The translations under genes were made by a program, and so were the position numbers. The notes under the pieces are model-generated. The model ran no database searches. It was not told where the DNA came from and saw only the letters and a program-made list of their open reading frames with translations. From Bacteroidales bacterium (lineage in GTDB: Bacteria; Bacteroidota; Bacteroidia; Bacteroidales; UBA932): a stretch of DNA of 64,000 bases. How positions within the stretch are numbered: the stretch's first letter is position 1; each line of letters begins with the position of its first letter. Location of the stretch: positions 1 to 64,000 of the forward strand of contig JAFSQE010000015.1 of the NCBI GenBank assembly GCA_017446775.1. Direction: 5' to 3'. Of the stretch, positions 8,344 to 17,746 are shown in pieces.

Positions 8344-9321
8344 ATGTACAAGGCAAAAAACAACCGCAGTGATGCGCCTGCCCGTAAGACAAACAGCTCC
8401 GGCGGCCGCACCTACAAAAGCTCCGGCGCAGGTCGTGGAGCTCGTGCAAATCAAGAGACTCCGTCACGCAGAAAAGGTTCCGAAAGGGGCGACCGTCCGG
8501 GACGGGGGAAATCCCAGGAACTGCATGCTACCCCTTCAAGGGGCAAGGCTCCGGCAAGAAAACCGGTGGCGCGTAAGCTTCCCAAAGTAACAAATGCAGA
8601 TAACGGCGAGGTCCGCCTGAACAAATTCATAGCCAATTCCGGGATATGTTCCCGCCGCGAGGCCGACACCTACATCCAGACCGGCCTGGTTACCGTAAAT
8701 GGTAAAATCGTAACCGAACTCGGTACCAAGGTGACTGCCGGCGACGATGTCCGCTTTAACGGAGAGCGCCTCAAGGGAGAGCAGAAGGTATACATAGTGA
8801 TGAACAAGCCCAAAAACTATGTTACCACCATGAGCGACCCGCACGCAGAACAGACGGTGATGGAGCTTATCTCAAAGGAGAAGTGTCCGCAGCGGGTTTT
8901 CCCCGTGGGGCGGCTTGACAAAGCCACCACCGGCGTGCTGCTGTTTACCAACGACGGCCCGCTGGCAGAGAGGCTTATGCACCCCAGCTACGAAACCCGC
9001 AAGATATATCAGGTAGATCTGGACAAGAATCTAAAGAGTGGCGATTTCAGCGCCATCCTGGACGGAATCAAGCTTGAAGACGGTGAGATTGCAGCCGACA
9101 AGCTCTCTTACATAGATGATGACCGCAGCAAGATAGGCATCGAGATACACAGCGGACGCAACCGTATCGTGCGCCGCATCTTCGAGCATCTGGGATACAA
9201 GGTCCGCAAGCTGGACCGCGTATATTTCGCAGGCCTTACCAAGAAGAACCTCAAACGCGGACAGTGGCGTTTCCTCACCAAAGAGGAGGTCAATTTCCTT
9301 ATGATGGGAGGGGAGCGATAG
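8344..9321 (+). CDS. rRNA pseudouridine synthase, RsuA/RluB family
   Basis: 325 residues. The first ~80 are a basic, Gly/Ser/Arg-rich tail that looks disordered. Next comes an S4 RNA-binding domain (LNKFIANSGICSRREAD), then the RsuA-type catalytic domain with GRLDKATTGVLL, whose Asp is the family nucleophile, and RNRIVRRIFEHLGY. Family members isomerize a uridine in 23S (RluB) or 16S (RsuA) rRNA; RluB is more likely but the site cannot be told. The start at ATG 8344 is chosen because a promoter lies between it and the upstream GTG 8275. It is followed one base later by era, making a ribosome-maturation pair at the head of the operon. Confidence 0.88.
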   Translation: MYKAKNNRSDAPARKTNSSGGRTYKSSGAGRGARANQETPSRRKGSERGDRPGRGKSQELHATPSRGKAPARKPVARKLPKVTNADNGEVRLNKFIANSGICSRREADTYIQTGLVTVNGKIVTELGTKVTAGDDVRFNGERLKGEQKVYIVMNKPKNYVTTMSDPHAEQTVMELISKEKCPQRVFPVGRLDKATTGVLLFTNDGPLAERLMHPSYETRKIYQVDLDKNLKSGDFSAILDGIKLEDGEIAADKLSYIDDDRSKIGIEIHSGRNRIVRRIFEHLGYKVRKLDRVYFAGLTKKNLKRGQWRFLTKEEVNFLMMGGER

Positions 9322-9322
9322 T

Positions 9323-10216
9323 ATGCCACAGGCAAAGCACAAATCGGGTTTCGTCAACATCATCGGCAACCCAAACGTGGGCAAGTCCACCCTTATGAAC
9401 GCCCTGGTGGGCGAACGGCTCTCTATAGTCACATCCAAGGCCCAGACCACCCGCCACCGCATCATGGGTATAGTGAACGGAGACGATTACCAGATAGTTT
9501 ATTGCGACACCCCGGGCATCCTCAAACCAAAATACCGTCTGCAGCAGAGTATGATGGATTTTGTGGATGCAGCCATAGGCGATGCCGACGTGATACTTTA
9601 TGTCACAGATACGGTAGAGAAGCCCGATAAAAACGATGAATATGTTGCCAAACTGAGCGTAGTGACATGCCCGGTAGTGCTGGTTATCAACAAGATAGAC
9701 AAGAGCGACCAGCAGAGCGTGGCGGCGCTGGCCGCATGGTGGCGCGAGCGTTTGCCCAAGGCCGACATCTTTGCCGCCTCTGCCCTGGAAAAGTTCAACG
9801 TAGAGCAGATTTTCTCCCGGATCCGGGAGCTGTTGCCCGACAGTCCGCCCTGGTACGACAAGGATGTCTTTACAGACCGCAGCCTCCGCTTCTTCGCTTC
9901 CGAAATCCTTCGCGAGAAGATTCTGGAAAACTACGAAAAGGAGATTCCCTACTGCACGGAGGTGGCGATAGAAGAGTTCAGGGAGAGCGAAGAGAGATAC
10001 GACATCCGCGCCGTGATAAACGTGATGCGCGAAACCCAGAAGGGCATCATTATTGGCAAGGGGGGCGCGGCACTCAAGAAGACCGCCACCGCCGCACGGA
10101 TAGATATGGAGCACTTCTTCGAGAAGAAGGTGTTCCTGACGGTGTATGTGAAGGTAGAGGAGAACTGGCGCGACGACCGCCGTCTTCTGCGCCGCTTTGG
10201 TTATATTCAGGATTAG
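9323..10216 (+). CDS. era: GTPase Era
   Basis: Essential GTPase that binds the 3' end of 16S rRNA and checks small-subunit maturation. The 297 residues show the G-domain motifs GNPNVGKST (G1, near residue 15), DTPGI (G3) and NKID (G4). The C-terminal KH domain follows, with VINVMRETQKGIIIGKGGAALKK. Length and order are standard. ATG 9323 begins one base after the pseudouridine synthase stop, so the two are cotranscribed. The parC gene follows after 13 bases. Confidence 0.97.
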   Translation: MPQAKHKSGFVNIIGNPNVGKSTLMNALVGERLSIVTSKAQTTRHRIMGIVNGDDYQIVYCDTPGILKPKYRLQQSMMDFVDAAIGDADVILYVTDTVEKPDKNDEYVAKLSVVTCPVVLVINKIDKSDQQSVAALAAWWRERLPKADIFAASALEKFNVEQIFSRIRELLPDSPPWYDKDVFTDRSLRFFASEILREKILENYEKEIPYCTEVAIEEFRESEERYDIRAVINVMRETQKGIIIGKGGAALKKTATAARIDMEHFFEKKVFLTVYVKVEENWRDDRRLLRRFGYIQD

Positions 10217-10229
10217 ATTTGGAACTTAC

Positions 10230-13064
10230 ATGAGCGAAGAAATTGACGACATACTGAAGGAAGAACAGCCCTTGGAGCAGGAAGAGAACCTGGCAGAAGA
10301 GACGACAGCGGAAGAGGTGGCTGAAGCCGCCGATGGTGAAGCCTCGCAGCCTGCCGCAGAGAAAGTATCCCGCAAAGAGCAGAAGTTCAACCGCGTGATA
10401 AGCGCCGGAGAGAACCGTTACAAGCTGCCGGGGATGTTCAAGGACTGGTTTCTGGATTACGCATCGTATGTGATGCTGGACCGCGCCGTCCCCTATATTG
10501 AAGATGGCCTCAAGCCGGTTCAGCGCCGCATCCTGCACACCCTCAAGCTTAACGAAGACGGCAAGTTCCACAAGGTTGCCGGGATAGTGGGTGACACCAT
10601 GAAGTTCCACCCTCACGGCGACGCCTCTATTTACGATGCTCTGGTGGCAATGCAGCAAAAGGAGCTGCTGATAGACGGACAGGGCAACTGGGGCAATATC
10701 CTCACGGGCGATAAGGCGGCCGCAATGCGTTACATAGAGGCCAAGCTCAGCAAATTCGCCCTCGAGGTGGCCTACAATCCCAAAATTACAGAGTGGGAGT
10801 ATTCCTACGACCGCAACAATCTGGAACCTGTGTGCCTGCCTGTCAAGTTCCCGCTGCTTCTGGCCCAGGGGACAATGGGTATCGGCGTCGGCCTCCGCAT
10901 CGAGATACTTCCACACAACTTCAATGAACTCATAGATGCATCTGTCGCCGCCCTTCGCGGGAAAGAGGTAGAGATATATCCCGATTTCGCCACCGGCGGC
11001 ATCGCCGACTGCTCCAAATACAACGGCGGCCAGCGTGGCGGCCGCGTCCGTGTACGCGCCACCATCACCAAGCGTGACAAGCGTACCCTGGTGATAGAGG
11101 ATGTGCCCTACGGCGAGACTACGGGCAGCGTTATCGCATCCATCATCGCTGCCAACGACCGTGGCAAGATCAAGATAAAGAAGGTGGACGATTACACCGC
11201 CGACAAGGCAGAGATCGTAATCCAGCTGGCTCCCGACATCTCGCCGGACAAGACCATAGATGCCCTGTATGTGTGCACGAAGTGCGCAGTGAGCCTCTCG
11301 CCCAACGCAGTGGTTATCAAGGACGGCCGTCCCGAGTTCATGTCGGTGAACGAGATACTCAAATACAGCGCCTTCCACACCCGCGACCTGTTTGAACAGG
11401 AGTTGAAGGTGCAGCTCTCGGAGCAGGAAGATGAGTGGCACAAGACCTCTCTGGAGAAGATCTTCTTTGAGAAAAAGATATACCGCGTGCTCGAGAACGA
11501 CGCCCTTACCTGGGAAGATCAGGTGCAGGATGTCACTGATGCGATGAAGAAGTATGAATCGCTGCTAAAGCGCGAGATCACCACAGATGATATCCTGAAG
11601 CTGGTAGAGAAGCCGGTGCGCAAGATATCCAAGTTCGACATCAAGGCGGCGGAGGATAAACTGCTCTCGATAGAGCAGCGCATGGAGGAGATCCGTTACA
11701 ATCTGGAACACCTTACCGACTACACGATAGAGTATTTCAAGAACCTCAAGAAGAAATACGGGGCGGCATTCCCCCGTCGCACCAAGCTGGAGGAGTTTGA
11801 GACTATCCAGGCGCAAACTGTGGTGGTTGCCAACTCAAAGCTCTATTGCAGCCGAGAAGATGGCTTCGTGGGTACCGACCCCAAGAAGATGAGCAACCCC
11901 GAATACATGTGCGAGTGCTCCGATATAGACGATATCATAGTCTTTTTGAAGAATGGCGACTATATCGTCACCACGGTCAAGGACAAGGAGTTCATCGGCA
12001 ACGACATCATCCATGCCGGGGTGTTCAAGAAGGGTGACGAGCGCACCATATATAATGTGGTGTACCGCGACGGCAAGGGCGGCCCGTACTATGTGAAGCG
12101 CTTTGCCGTTACAGGTGTCACCCGCAACAAGACTTACAATCTGACTCAGGGCACGCCGGGCAGCCGGGTGGAGTGGTTTACCGCCAACTCCAACGGCGAG
12201 GCAGAAACCATCCGCGTGATATTCCGCAGCCGGGCCAATCTGCGCAAACTCTCCGATAACTACGATTTTGCATCGCTGGCAATCAAGGGGCGCAGCAGCC
12301 GCGGCAACCTGCTCACCCGCAATCCGATAGCCCGCATCCAGCTCAAGAGCCTGGGTGTATCCACCATCGGCGGCAAGGAGATATGGTTCGACGAGGATAT
12401 CCAGCGCCTGAACGATGCCGGCCGCGGTGTCTCGCTGGGCGAATTCCAGCAGGACGACAAGATTCTGGTGGTGCTTAAGAACGGTAACTTCTACACGACA
12501 TCGTTCGACCTGAGCAACCGTTATCAGGGCGATATCATCCGAATAGAGAAGCTTGACCCGGAGTCGGTGTTCTCTGTGGCTTATTTCGACAAGGAGTCCA
12601 AATTCTACTATGTGAAGCGCTTCTGCTTTGAGGTGAGCGATAACAAGGAGCAGTGCTTTATATCCGAGGCACCCGGTTCCAAAATGTGCGACATCTGCTG
12701 CGACACACTCCCGCGTCTGGAGATTACATACAAAGGGAAGAATGCCTCCCGCGAACCCGATATCCTGGACGTGGCGGAGTTCATCGGCAAGAAGGGCTTC
12801 AAGGCTAAAGGCCGCCGCGTGAGCACGTTGGATGTGGCCCATGTGACCTTTGTTGAGCCATTCCCGGAGCCGGAACTTGCAGTCACGGATGATGAGGATG
12901 TATCGCTGGAGCTGATAGAGGAAGATGATGCGCCCTCCGCAGAGGACGTAACTACTCAGGATGCCATGCGGATACTGGAAGAGAATTCTGCGGCGGCCTC
13001 TGCCGGCGGTGATGCCGCAGAGGGCGAGCGCAACGACGGACCTATAGAACTCACACTGTTCTAA
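10230..13064 (+). CDS. parC: DNA topoisomerase IV subunit A (ParC, Bacteroidetes type)
   Basis: Type IIA topoisomerase cleavage subunit, 944 residues, which decatenates daughter chromosomes together with ParE (not in the window). After an acidic low-complexity N-terminus of about 50 residues comes the winged-helix core with HPHGDASIYD (127-136) and the catalytic tyrosine Y168 in MRYIEAKLS. Tower and coiled-coil regions and a C-terminal beta-pinwheel follow, then another acidic tail. The NWGNILTGD segment and the short, irregular pinwheel fit ParC rather than GyrA. Ala132 occupies the position of E. coli GyrA Ser83, the main quinolone-contact residue. An in-frame ATG at 10197 lies inside era, so 10230 is preferred. 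Confidence 0.88.
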   Translation: MSEEIDDILKEEQPLEQEENLAEETTAEEVAEAADGEASQPAAEKVSRKEQKFNRVISAGENRYKLPGMFKDWFLDYASYVMLDRAVPYIEDGLKPVQRRILHTLKLNEDGKFHKVAGIVGDTMKFHPHGDASIYDALVAMQQKELLIDGQGNWGNILTGDKAAAMRYIEAKLSKFALEVAYNPKITEWEYSYDRNNLEPVCLPVKFPLLLAQGTMGIGVGLRIEILPHNFNELIDASVAALRGKEVEIYPDFATGGIADCSKYNGGQRGGRVRVRATITKRDKRTLVIEDVPYGETTGSVIASIIAANDRGKIKIKKVDDYTADKAEIVIQLAPDISPDKTIDALYVCTKCAVSLSPNAVVIKDGRPEFMSVNEILKYSAFHTRDLFEQELKVQLSEQEDEWHKTSLEKIFFEKKIYRVLENDALTWEDQVQDVTDAMKKYESLLKREITTDDILKLVEKPVRKISKFDIKAAEDKLLSIEQRMEEIRYNLEHLTDYTIEYFKNLKKKYGAAFPRRTKLEEFETIQAQTVVVANSKLYCSREDGFVGTDPKKMSNPEYMCECSDIDDIIVFLKNGDYIVTTVKDKEFIGNDIIHAGVFKKGDERTIYNVVYRDGKGGPYYVKRFAVTGVTRNKTYNLTQGTPGSRVEWFTANSNGEAETIRVIFRSRANLRKLSDNYDFASLAIKGRSSRGNLLTRNPIARIQLKSLGVSTIGGKEIWFDEDIQRLNDAGRGVSLGEFQQDDKILVVLKNGNFYTTSFDLSNRYQGDIIRIEKLDPESVFSVAYFDKESKFYYVKRFCFEVSDNKEQCFISEAPGSKMCDICCDTLPRLEITYKGKNASREPDILDVAEFIGKKGFKAKGRRVSTLDVAHVTFVEPFPEPELAVTDDEDVSLELIEEDDAPSAEDVTTQDAMRILEENSAAASAGGDAAEGERNDGPIELTLF

Positions 13065-13066
13065 GC

Positions 13067-13573
13067 ATGATTGTCGCCCTTACCGGTTTTATGATGTGCG
13101 GCAAGACCACCTACGGACGTGCTGTGGCGCAGCACCTGGGGTGGCGTTTCATTGACCTTGACGACTGCATAGAAGAGGGCGTGGCGCCCGGCGAGATTAT
13201 CCGTACCAAGGGAGAAAATCTGTTCCGCAGGGAAGAGACGGCGGCGCTCGGGCGGGTGCTGCAGTGCAAATCAGATTGTATCCTGGCCCTGGGCGGGGGC
13301 ACTCCGTCGCGCGAAGAGAACCGCACTCTGTTAAGAGAAAACTGCAGGGTGATATGGCTTAAGGCCTCGCTTGAAGAGTCGGTTTTCAATCCCGACTGGG
13401 CCGATCTGATCTCATTGCGCCCCCTGCTTGCCGGGGGCGACCGTGCAAGGATAGAGGCGCTATGGCAGAGCCGCATCCCGGTTTACGAAGCGATGGCGGA
13501 TTATACCATCGTTACCGACGGCAAATCTGCTGAAACAATAATAAACGAGATAGTGAGCGCCTGCAGGCTCTAG
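13067..13573 (+). CDS. aroK: Shikimate kinase
   Basis: Phosphorylates shikimate at the 3-hydroxyl with ATP in chorismate and aromatic amino-acid synthesis. At 168 residues it has the usual length. It has a P-loop GFMMCGKTTYG near residue 7, the Asp pair in FIDLDDCIE, the shikimate-binding GGGTP segment and a lid region around RPLLAGG. It starts two bases after the parC stop and its own stop overlaps that of recJ on the other strand: both stops use the palindrome CTAG at 13570-13573. aroE lies 4.2 kb away in the next rightward unit. Confidence 0.95.
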   Translation: MIVALTGFMMCGKTTYGRAVAQHLGWRFIDLDDCIEEGVAPGEIIRTKGENLFRREETAALGRVLQCKSDCILALGGGTPSREENRTLLRENCRVIWLKASLEESVFNPDWADLISLRPLLAGGDRARIEALWQSRIPVYEAMADYTIVTDGKSAETIINEIVSACRL

Positions 13574-15318
13574 AACAGGTCCTCTTTGTCTTTGATGTCC
13601 TTGATGCGTAGCTGGATGTTTGCCAGTCCGCGGTAGTAGTTCTCTGCAATCGAGTAGCAGATGTCAATGGGGTTGCCCGCCTGGATGTGGGCAAAATGTT
13701 CCGACTGGTTAAAGGCTATGGCCGACATCGGCAGATAGCCGCCACCCTCCTGGATCAGTTCAAGCTTGAGGTGGCCGTTGTCGGACCCTACGCAGCGGCC
13801 GTTGCCGTTGTCATAGACGTTCTCGGAGATGAATACGGGAGAAGGGTTGCCGGGGCCGAAGGGCTGGAACTGCTTCAGAATCCTGAAGAACTTGGGGGTT
13901 ATCTGCTTGAACTCCAAAAAGGAATCGATATTTACGATAGGGGTGAGGATATCGTCGTTAATCACCTTGGCCACATGCTCTTCAAAGCGGCGGGAGAACT
14001 CTTCAAAGTTCTCTTCTTTCATAGTGAGGCCGGCGGCATAGGTGTGTCCGCCAAAGTTTTCCAGCAGGTCGGAGCATGACTCCACCGCCTCGTAAAGGTC
14101 GAACCCGGCCACTGAACGGGCGCTGCCGGCAATGAACCCTCCTGCCGATTTTGTAAGGACGATGGTGGGGCGGTAGAACGCCTCTACAAGCCTTGAGGCC
14201 ACGATTCCCACGACGCCCTTGTGCCAGGACGGGTTGTAGACTATGGTCGATTTCTTGGTGTCGAAGTTGCCGCTGTTTTTAACCATGTTGATGGCTTCCA
14301 GCGTGATTTCGCGGTCGATGCTCTTGCGCTCGTTGTTGTGGTTGTTGATTTCGTCGCCAATCTTGCGCGCCTTTTCGTCGTCGCCCGCAACCAGCAGGTC
14401 TACCGCTGTGCGGCCCGACTCCATGCGCCCTGCGGCGTTGATGCGCGGCCCTATCTTGAAAACGATCTCGTCTATGGTGATAAGGTGCTTCTCCAGCCCC
14501 GCCAGCTTGATGATGGATTGCAACCCCTTGCGCGGGTGGTTGTTGAGGCATTTGAGACCGTAATATGCCAGCACGCGGTTCTCGCCTGTCACCGACACCA
14601 GATCGGAGGCGATACTCACCACCAGCAGGTCCAGAAGTTCCAGCACCTGTTCGCGGTGGATGCCGTGGGTCATGGCGTACGCCTGGGCCAGCTTGAAACC
14701 TACGCCGCAGCCAGAAAGGTCGTCAAAAGGGTAGGTGTTGTCGAACCGCTTGGGGTCCAGCACAGCCACCGCGGCCGGCAGCTCTGCATCGGGAAGGTGA
14801 TGGTCGCAGATAATCACATCTATGCCGAACTGGGCGGCGTATTGCACCTTCTCCACAGCCTTTATGCCGCAGTCCAGGGTTATTATCAGGCTGCAGCCGG
14901 CGTTGCGGGCGTACTCTATCCCCTTGAACGAGAGGCCGTAGCCCTCGTCGTAGCGGTCGGGAATATAATAGTCCAGCAGATAGTCGGCAGTAACGCTCTT
15001 CAAAAAGATGTACATCAGCGCCACCGCGGTGGTACCATCCACATCGTAGTCGCCGTAGATTAAGATCTTCTCCTTGCGGTTGACAGCCATCTCGATGCGG
15101 TCCACCGCCTTCTGCATATCCACCATCAGGAATGGGTCGTGCAGCATGCTCAGATCGGGGCGGAAGAATTCTCGCGCCTGGTCGTAGGAGGTGATACCGC
15201 GCTGCACCAGAAGCTCGGACAGAACGTGGTCTATGCCCAACTCCTGGGCGAGCTGACGCACCAGAACGGGGTTTCCCGGCTCCTTAACTATCCACTTTCT
15301 GTCTACTATAGGTGTCAT
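13570..15318 (-). CDS. recJ: Single-stranded-DNA-specific exonuclease RecJ
   Basis: 5'-3' single-strand exonuclease acting in recombination and mismatch repair; 582 residues. DHH-family motifs are GDYDVDGTTAV near residue 107, ITLDCGIKA, ICDHHLPD (the DHH signature), and the DHHA1-type SGR-like GGHTYAAGLTM. An OB-fold follows at the C-terminus. A TTG at 15330 would add four residues, but it overlaps the -7 box at 15328-15335, so ATG 15318 is preferred. Even so, only about six bases of leader are predicted. The gene overlaps aroK by four bases tail to tail. Confidence 0.95.
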   Translation of the reverse strand: MTPIVDRKWIVKEPGNPVLVRQLAQELGIDHVLSELLVQRGITSYDQAREFFRPDLSMLHDPFLMVDMQKAVDRIEMAVNRKEKILIYGDYDVDGTTAVALMYIFLKSVTADYLLDYYIPDRYDEGYGLSFKGIEYARNAGCSLIITLDCGIKAVEKVQYAAQFGIDVIICDHHLPDAELPAAVAVLDPKRFDNTYPFDDLSGCGVGFKLAQAYAMTHGIHREQVLELLDLLVVSIASDLVSVTGENRVLAYYGLKCLNNHPRKGLQSIIKLAGLEKHLITIDEIVFKIGPRINAAGRMESGRTAVDLLVAGDDEKARKIGDEINNHNNERKSIDREITLEAINMVKNSGNFDTKKSTIVYNPSWHKGVVGIVASRLVEAFYRPTIVLTKSAGGFIAGSARSVAGFDLYEAVESCSDLLENFGGHTYAAGLTMKEENFEEFSRRFEEHVAKVINDDILTPIVNIDSFLEFKQITPKFFRILKQFQPFGPGNPSPVFISENVYDNGNGRCVGSDNGHLKLELIQEGGGYLPMSAIAFNQSEHFAHIQAGNPIDICYSIAENYYRGLANIQLRIKDIKDKEDLF

Positions 15319-15327
15319 ATATCCTAG

Positions 15328-15358
15328 CAAAGGTACCCCTTTATTTCGTTTTTGGCAA
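15328..15358 (-). promoter_or_regulatory. Promoter of recJ
   Basis: On the minus strand TTG at 15356-15358, a 20-base spacer and TACCTTTG at 15328-15335 match the Bacteroidetes consensus fully. The predicted start near 15324 leaves about 6 bases before the recJ ATG. Confidence 0.8.
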
Positions 15359-15367
15359 AAAATAAGC

Positions 15368-15375
15368 TATTTTTG
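15368..15375 (+). promoter_or_regulatory. -7 box of the lysS unit
   Basis: TATTTTTG matches TAnnTTTG and lies 31 bases before the lysS ATG. The nearest upstream TTG (15352-15354) is only 13 bases away, so the -33 element is unclear. The region overlaps the recJ promoter, so the two divergent promoters probably compete. Confidence 0.55.
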
Positions 15376-15406
15376 TGCGAAAATGCACTTTAGGCACCTT
15401 TAAACG

Positions 15407-16948
15407 ATGGAAATTTCTCAACTCAACGAACAGGAACTCGGGCGCAGGGAATCCCTCTCCCGCCTCCGCGAACTGGGCATCGAGCCCTATCCCGCAGCAG
15501 AATATAATGTCAACGCCACCGCGGCAGAGATAAAGGCAGGTTACAGCGATCAGGAGCATAACTTTGCCGATGTCTCCATCGCCGGCCGCATAATGAGCCG
15601 CCGTATCATGGGCGCAGCCTCCTTTATGGAGCTGCAGGACTCCACAGGCCGCATCCAGGTGTATGTCAAGCGGGATGAAATCTGCCCGGAAGAGGATAAG
15701 ACCCTGTACAACACCGTCTTCAAGAAGCTTCTGGATATCGGCGACATTATCGGTATCACCGGTTTCGCCTTCATCACCCAGACCGGACAGTTGAGCATCC
15801 ACGCCCAAAGCCTCACCGTGCTAAGCAAGTCGCTGCGTGTGCTTCCGATAGTCAAGACCGATGCCGACGGCACCGTGCACGACGGTTTTACCGACCCGGA
15901 GCTCCGCTACCGCCAGCGTTATGTAGACCTTATCGTGAATCCGCAGGTGCGCGACGTGTTCGTAAAGCGGGCAAAGATTATCGCCACCATGCGCGAGTAT
16001 TTCAACCAGAACGGCTGTCTGGAGGTGGAGACCCCGATTCTGCAGGGCATCCCCGGCGGTGCGGCAGCGCGCCCGTTTGTGACACATCACAATACGCTGG
16101 ACATACCGCTGTATCTTCGTATCGCCAATGAGCTTTACCTCAAGCGCTTGATAGTGGGTGGTTTTGCCGGTGTCTACGAGTTTGCGAAGGACTTCCGCAA
16201 CGAGGGTATGGACCGCACCCACAACCCCGAATTCACCTGCATGGAGATATATGTCGCCTACAAGGACTACAACTGGATGATGCGTTTTGTAGAGACGATG
16301 CTGGAGAAGGTGGCGATGGCAACCAACGGCTGCACAAAATTTGACGTGTGGGGCAACGAAATCGAGTTCAAGGCACCATACCGCCGCCTGCCGATGCTGG
16401 AGGCGATAAAGGAGTATGCCGGGGTTGATATATCCGGCATGAGCGAAGAGCAGTTGCGTGCGACCTGCACAAAGTTGAATGTCCCCGTCGACCCCTCTTT
16501 CGGCTACGGCAAGCTGGTGGACGCAATCTTTGGCGAGTATTGCGAGAAGAACCTCGTCCAGCCCACGTTCATCACCGATTATCCCGTGGAGATGTCGCCC
16601 CTTACCAAGCGTCACCGCAGCAATCCGCGCCTTACAGAGCGCTTTGAGCTGTTTGTGAACGGCAAGGAGCTGGCCAACGCATACAGCGAACTCAACGACC
16701 CCATAGACCAGTTAGAGCGCTTTGAAGACCAGGCCCGCTTGAAGGCCAAGGGCGACGACGAGGCGATGTATATCGATATGGACTTTGTCCGTGCCCTGGA
16801 ATACGGCATGCCTCCGACCTCCGGTCTGGGAATGGGCATCGACCGTCTCACCATGTTCATGACCAATTCCACCACCATCCAGGACGTCCTCTTCTTCCCG
16901 CAGATGAAGCCGGAGAAGAAGGTCGACAAGCCGTCAGAGGAGGCTTAG
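15407..16948 (+). CDS. lysS: Lysyl-tRNA synthetase, class II
   Basis: Charges tRNA-Lys with lysine; 513 residues, close to the 505 of E. coli LysS. An N-terminal OB anticodon-binding domain ([31 protein letters not shown]) is followed by the class II catalytic core. Motif 2 is [20 protein letters not shown] and motif 3 [12 protein letters not shown] near the C-terminus. The C-terminus ends in a short lysine/glutamate-rich tail. It is the first gene of a rightward unit and the next gene starts after three bases. Confidence 0.97.
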   Translation: MEISQLNEQELGRRESLSRLRELGIEPYPAAEYNVNATAAEIKAGYSDQEHNFADVSIAGRIMSRRIMGAASFMELQDSTGRIQVYVKRDEICPEEDKTLYNTVFKKLLDIGDIIGITGFAFITQTGQLSIHAQSLTVLSKSLRVLPIVKTDADGTVHDGFTDPELRYRQRYVDLIVNPQVRDVFVKRAKIIATMREYFNQNGCLEVETPILQGIPGGAAARPFVTHHNTLDIPLYLRIANELYLKRLIVGGFAGVYEFAKDFRNEGMDRTHNPEFTCMEIYVAYKDYNWMMRFVETMLEKVAMATNGCTKFDVWGNEIEFKAPYRRLPMLEAIKEYAGVDISGMSEEQLRATCTKLNVPVDPSFGYGKLVDAIFGEYCEKNLVQPTFITDYPVEMSPLTKRHRSNPRLTERFELFVNGKELANAYSELNDPIDQLERFEDQARLKAKGDDEAMYIDMDFVRALEYGMPPTSGLGMGIDRLTMFMTNSTTIQDVLFFPQMKPEKKVDKPSEEA

Positions 16949-16951
16949 GCG

Positions 16952-17743
16952 TTGGAACGCATCGATTCCATCCACAACCCCCGCATCAAGGATGTGGCGC
17001 TTCTGGCGGCAAAATCGTCGCTGCGGCGCGAACGCGGGCTTTGCGTGGTGGAGGGCAGAAGGGAGATCGCACACGCAGTGGAGTCGGGTTTCGCCCTTGA
17101 ACAGTTGTATTTCTGCCCCGATATCGTTTCTGAAGCTGATATTCTCTCGCTTACAGATGTCGCCGGCCAGGTGTTTTCGCTCTCGGCAGCGGCCTATTCC
17201 AAGATAGCCTATCGCGAAGGGACGGAGGGGGTCGTGGCCGTCATGCGCACCAACCCGCTCACCCTGGAAGGGTTGAAGGTAGCGACCGACGCACTGGTCA
17301 TCGTACTTGAATCGGTAGAGAAGCCGGGCAATCTGGGGGCGATACTCCGCAGTGCCGATGCATCCGGCGCTGCCGCCGTTATCGTCTGCGACCCGCTCAC
17401 CGACCTTTATAATCCAAACGTAATCCGCGCCAGCATAGGGGCGGTGTTTACCTCGGCGGTGGTGGCCTGTACATCCGCCCAGGCGGCCGATTGGCTTAAG
17501 AAGCACGGCTTTGTGATAGTCACCGCGCAACTTCAGGATTCCGAAGTTTATTACGATGTCGATTTTACACACGCCACGGCATTGGTGTTCGGCACAGAAT
17601 CTACCGGCCTCACCGATTTCTGGCGCAGGATATCCGATGCCAAAATCCGCATCCCGATGCTCGGACAGATGGATTCCCTTAATGTGGCGACATCCGTGGC
17701 TATCCTAAGTTACGAGGCGGTCCGACAGAAAAAAATCAGATAG
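16952..17743 (+). CDS. SpoU/TrmH-family RNA 2'-O-methyltransferase
   Basis: 263 residues with an N-terminal substrate-binding domain (SIHNPRIKDVALLAAKSSLRR, VVEGRREI) and a SPOUT methyltransferase domain. The knot motifs are KPGNLGAILRSAD, VFGTESTGL and IPMLGQMDSLNVATSVAI. It probably methylates a 23S rRNA ribose, as RlmB-like enzymes do; the target is not certain. The start is a TTG at 16952, supported by a strong GAGGAGG ribosome-binding site just upstream in the end of lysS and by the conserved sequence starting at residue 3. A clear Shine-Dalgarno is unusual in this window and may compensate for the weak start codon. Confidence 0.85.
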   Translation: MERIDSIHNPRIKDVALLAAKSSLRRERGLCVVEGRREIAHAVESGFALEQLYFCPDIVSEADILSLTDVAGQVFSLSAAAYSKIAYREGTEGVVAVMRTNPLTLEGLKVATDALVIVLESVEKPGNLGAILRSADASGAAAVIVCDPLTDLYNPNVIRASIGAVFTSAVVACTSAQAADWLKKHGFVIVTAQLQDSEVYYDVDFTHATALVFGTESTGLTDFWRRISDAKIRIPMLGQMDSLNVATSVAILSYEAVRQKKIR

Positions 17744-17746
17744 GGT

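Noticed and set aside
10074-11441. 455-codon open frame on the minus strand opposite era and parC
   Set aside because: Mirror frame of conserved genes; no start signals and no similarity to any family I recognise.
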